Shown: positions 61,534 to 64,000 of the stretch, one piece after another
Numbering within the stretch: the stretch's first letter is position 1
How the letters are laid out: each line of letters opens with the position of its first letter
NCBI GenBank assembly: GCA_037693485.1
Contig: CM075346.1
Coordinates: forward strand, 46,856,001-46,920,000
DNA length: 64,000 nucleotides
Source of the DNA: Kitagawia praeruptora
Lineage: Eukaryota; Streptophyta; Magnoliopsida; Apiales; Apiaceae
Reading direction: 5' to 3'
The notes under the pieces: generated by a model
Told to the model about the DNA's origin: nothing
The model's database searches: none
What the model saw: only the letters and a program-made list of their open reading frames with translations
Translations under genes and position numbers: made by a program

Positions 61534-62893
61534 TGATAAGTGGATTTTATATCCACTTGGAACATTCTATAATGGCTTAAATTGATTGTCTTGGACTCAA
61601 GTTTGTGGTAGTTTTGATGTGTTTTGCTTAGTTGTGTAGATTTACGAGAATGTTGACTAAGGTGGATGCTTCTATAATTTTTTGGGAATTAATTGATTAA
61701 AATTCGGATTTCTGACAAGGGCTTGCGCAGTCTACACTGTTTTGGCCATATCTTGAGTTCTAGAAGTCCGTTTGAGGCCCGTAAGCAGTCCACGCGAAGA
61801 TAACGGAATTCTCTATCATTCTAAAGTGGTCCAGAGGTCCAATTACAACTAAAACGGTCCAGAAATACTGAAGAAAAGTCAGCTACGAATTTTCCTTAAA
61901 AACAGAATCAGTTTAGGAAACGTATTTTGCAGAAATTCTATTTTAACTCTATTTTGGGTATTTTCTTGCTGGGCAAGAATTATAGAGCCTATATAAACAC
62001 ATCCAACCCTTGTAATTTGTATCATTAGGAGTTGAACCATTACATATCAATTACTTAGATTTATTTGTATTTTTTCATACTTTGTTTTTATCATGGTTTC
62101 ATCAGATCCCATGATGACGAGAGGTTCGATTATGAACTAATCGTTGTCATGGGATTCTAACGGATTTATTTATGGAGCTTTAGTATCTTGATTGCTTTAA
62201 AGATCTGTGTGTGATGTATATCTGATATCCTCGTATGGTTATGCTTAATTGATAGATGCGTCATGAACATCTAATTTGTTAATCTCTTGTGAAGTGAAAG
62301 TGGATCTTGAGATTTAGAACTTGCCATGCTAGCATAGGTTCATAATTGTTTATCAATATGATTCGTGGTGTGAGATGAAAATACTTATACTGCCCTGTGT
62401 GATCTTTATGGATAACTTGCTCTTCAACCGTTATGTTTTCAAATTCTATAGACATATAGGGTCTAAGCATAATTGGTGTCTATTCATCTTCTATCTCTTT
62501 TGTGGATGTATGGGTAGTTTGGTATACGTATGCTGACAGGTAGCGTGTACTTGTTTCGTGTTATCCGATCAGATATCAAACCATTGCACATAGTGATTAA
62601 AGGCGTCAGATCTAAGGGAAGTATTTAATGAAATTAGGATCCCATGTTTATTCTCATATAAGTAACTCGATTTCTATTCTTATTAGTTAATTTAATTCTT
62701 AGTTTTATAATTTGCATCTTAGTTTAATTTAGTTAATCAACCCCAATTTGTTAATTGTCTTAGCAGTGAATTAAAACCATACATTGTTGCATAGGTACTA
62801 AATTGAAGTAAAAACCTGATCTCTGTGGGAACGAACTTGACTTATATCTATATTACTTGTGACCACGTGCGCTTGCGTGATTTAGTGCAAACA
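61534..62893 (+). mobile_element. Solo LTR of another retrotransposon family, TSD ATCTT
   Basis: 1,360 bp from TGATAAGTGGATTTTATATC to GTGCAAACA, flanked by the perfect 5-bp duplication ATCTT (61529-61533, 62894-62898) with no internal region. TATATAAA at 61990-61997 marks the promoter and the plus orientation. The end region (TGATCTCTGTGGGAACGAAC near 62818-62837, TATTACTTGTGACCACGTGC) resembles the 3' end of plant Athila/Tat-type gypsy LTRs. Family assignment is moderate; the solo-LTR structure is clear. Confidence 0.85.
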
Positions 62894-64000
62894 ATCTTCA
62901 TTATATGAATGAAACAGAATATTCAAGTGACATAAAGTCTGATACGAAGATGGGTAGAATTCAAGTTGAGTGGGCGACCTCACTAGGTCTCAATCAAGTT
63001 ATTCGTCAAAACTTTCATCATCATACTTTACCACATGCAAAATGCATTGCGGAATTGCTGAATGAATTAAATTGGGAGTTGGACCAGTGAAACAATAACT
63101 AGTCCTTTTCAAGAAACACTAGCAACTAGCTAGACAAAATTTGATAGTTCACCTGTTTGAGACATCACCACTAGCTAGGACAATTAACTAGGTGTTCTTC
63201 ACAACATTACAATTTTGACTAGTTAGAACAATCAACTAGTCATTCATATTGACATATCGACTAGCCAGTTTTAATTGGCTAGAACGGAATTTCAACATCG
63301 TAGCCACTGAAGAAACTTTAGGCTACTCGGACAACGAATGGAAATAAGAAGTTATTAAGTTTGAAAAAGAAAACTATAAAATCTAAAGAGAATGTTCTAG
63401 GTATCGGAACAATCGATAACCTCTCTCAAATATTACTTATCAGTGAAACGGTCCACCCAAGGGTGCCTCCGTACGCATGCTTTATATCAGATCCTACAAT
63501 AGAATTAAATTCGGAATACCAATATCAAAATGATATCCTTACTATGATTTCAATATATGATGTACAATCTCATCTTGAATAGAAGAAAAGAATTCATGAG
63601 GGATGTCTGGACATTAGATCATCCATGTCCTCGGTAATTTGTTAAATATTTATGAGATCAATTGAAGAGTGCAAGTATGAAAGAAGCAATCAAATATCAA
63701 TATTCGTTAAGTAATATTCGTCGATTAATTAAGAAAATGTTTGTTGAACATTCCTTGGATAATTGAAAGAAAGTGTAAATAGGCCTGAGCCGAACAAGAT
63801 CGTCATAAATTTTTGAATAGAATGTTCATGGATTAAATAAAATTACTTCGGATAAGTCCTGCTTTAGGGAAAGTATATCACTGGTTGCTATTCCACAAGT
63901 TTGAAGTAGAAAGCTAGAAGGGTTACCGGATATAAACTAATCGAGGTAACATGGTTAGTGAACAGTTTAAAATGAAGTAGTGCACCAGCCGGTAGTTACC
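62894..64000. other. Unassigned region at the right end
   Basis: No supported gene. Open frames at 62905-63090 and 63361-63582 lack recognisable domains. 63110-63290 has a cluster of ACTAG/CTAGC phrases (for example ACTAGTTAGAACAATCAACTAG, given in part) that form short inverted repeats, and 63700-63860 repeats TTGAAT/ATTCATGG/AATGTTC text. It could be degenerate retroelement leader DNA or intergenic DNA. Confidence 0.4.

Noticed and set aside
1..64000. tRNA or rRNA genes
   Set aside because: The only tRNA-like matches are 11-12 bp primer binding sites next to LTRs; no cloverleaf or rRNA segment was recognised by reading.

Overview
The window is nuclear DNA of a flowering plant, almost certainly a eudicot. 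It has no bacterial gene organisation. It carries long plant-type Ty1/copia and Ty3/gypsy elements with tRNA-iMet primer sites, AT-rich intergenic DNA, and one recognisable host-gene piece: the first coding exon of a spermidine synthase gene (578-686, minus strand), whose remaining exons lie off the left edge. The type of third ORF in the two copia elements is one I associate with asterids (Apiaceae/Asteraceae-like genomes), but the species cannot be fixed from this window.

Layout. 1-830: spermidine synthase exon 1, its promoter and presumed intron. 1265-2907: a non-autonomous Mutator-like element with a 9-bp target duplication, containing a second one (1517-2320) with its own 9-bp duplication. 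2961-7970: decayed copia fragments and LTR pieces. 7971-15715: remains of a Tat/Athila-type gypsy element (LTR with two minisatellites, primer site, decayed gag), split by a 4,955-bp solo LTR (9501-14455, duplication TCAAC). 15716-45225: a truncated Tekay/Del-like gypsy whose LTR received copia element A (19358-44691, plus strand, duplication ACTCA). A in turn was split between its reverse transcriptase and RNase H by copia element B (25681-39821, minus strand, duplication CGAAG). 45226-61030: an old decayed gypsy split by a nearly complete Tekay/Del-type chromovirus, T1 (47521-60921, minus strand, duplication GCGTA). 61534-62893: another solo LTR (duplication ATCTT). No gene is recognised from 62894 to 64000.

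Ages by eye. LTR pairs differ at about 2 substitutions in 1,288 bp (B), 3 in 1,163 bp (A) and roughly 25 in 3,490 bp (T1). B inserted into A, and A inserted into an older gypsy, so the nesting order and the LTR divergences agree.

How the parts work together. A and B are SIRE/Maximus-like copia elements: gag, a separate CCHC zinc-finger segment, protease-integrase-RT-RNase H, then a large third ORF between pol and the 3' LTR. B has an uninterrupted pol (1,090 codons) and third ORF (1,584 codons). A is broken by several stops and by B. T1 is a chromovirus with one long gag-pol frame and an extra acidic/arginine-rich ORF ahead of gag. T1 has lost a catalytic RT aspartate and has a stop before its chromodomain. 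The observations most worth following are the possible spliced gag-pol junction in A and B, the HSF-like TTCnnGAA arrays of B, the third ORFs, and the ORF upstream of gag in T1.
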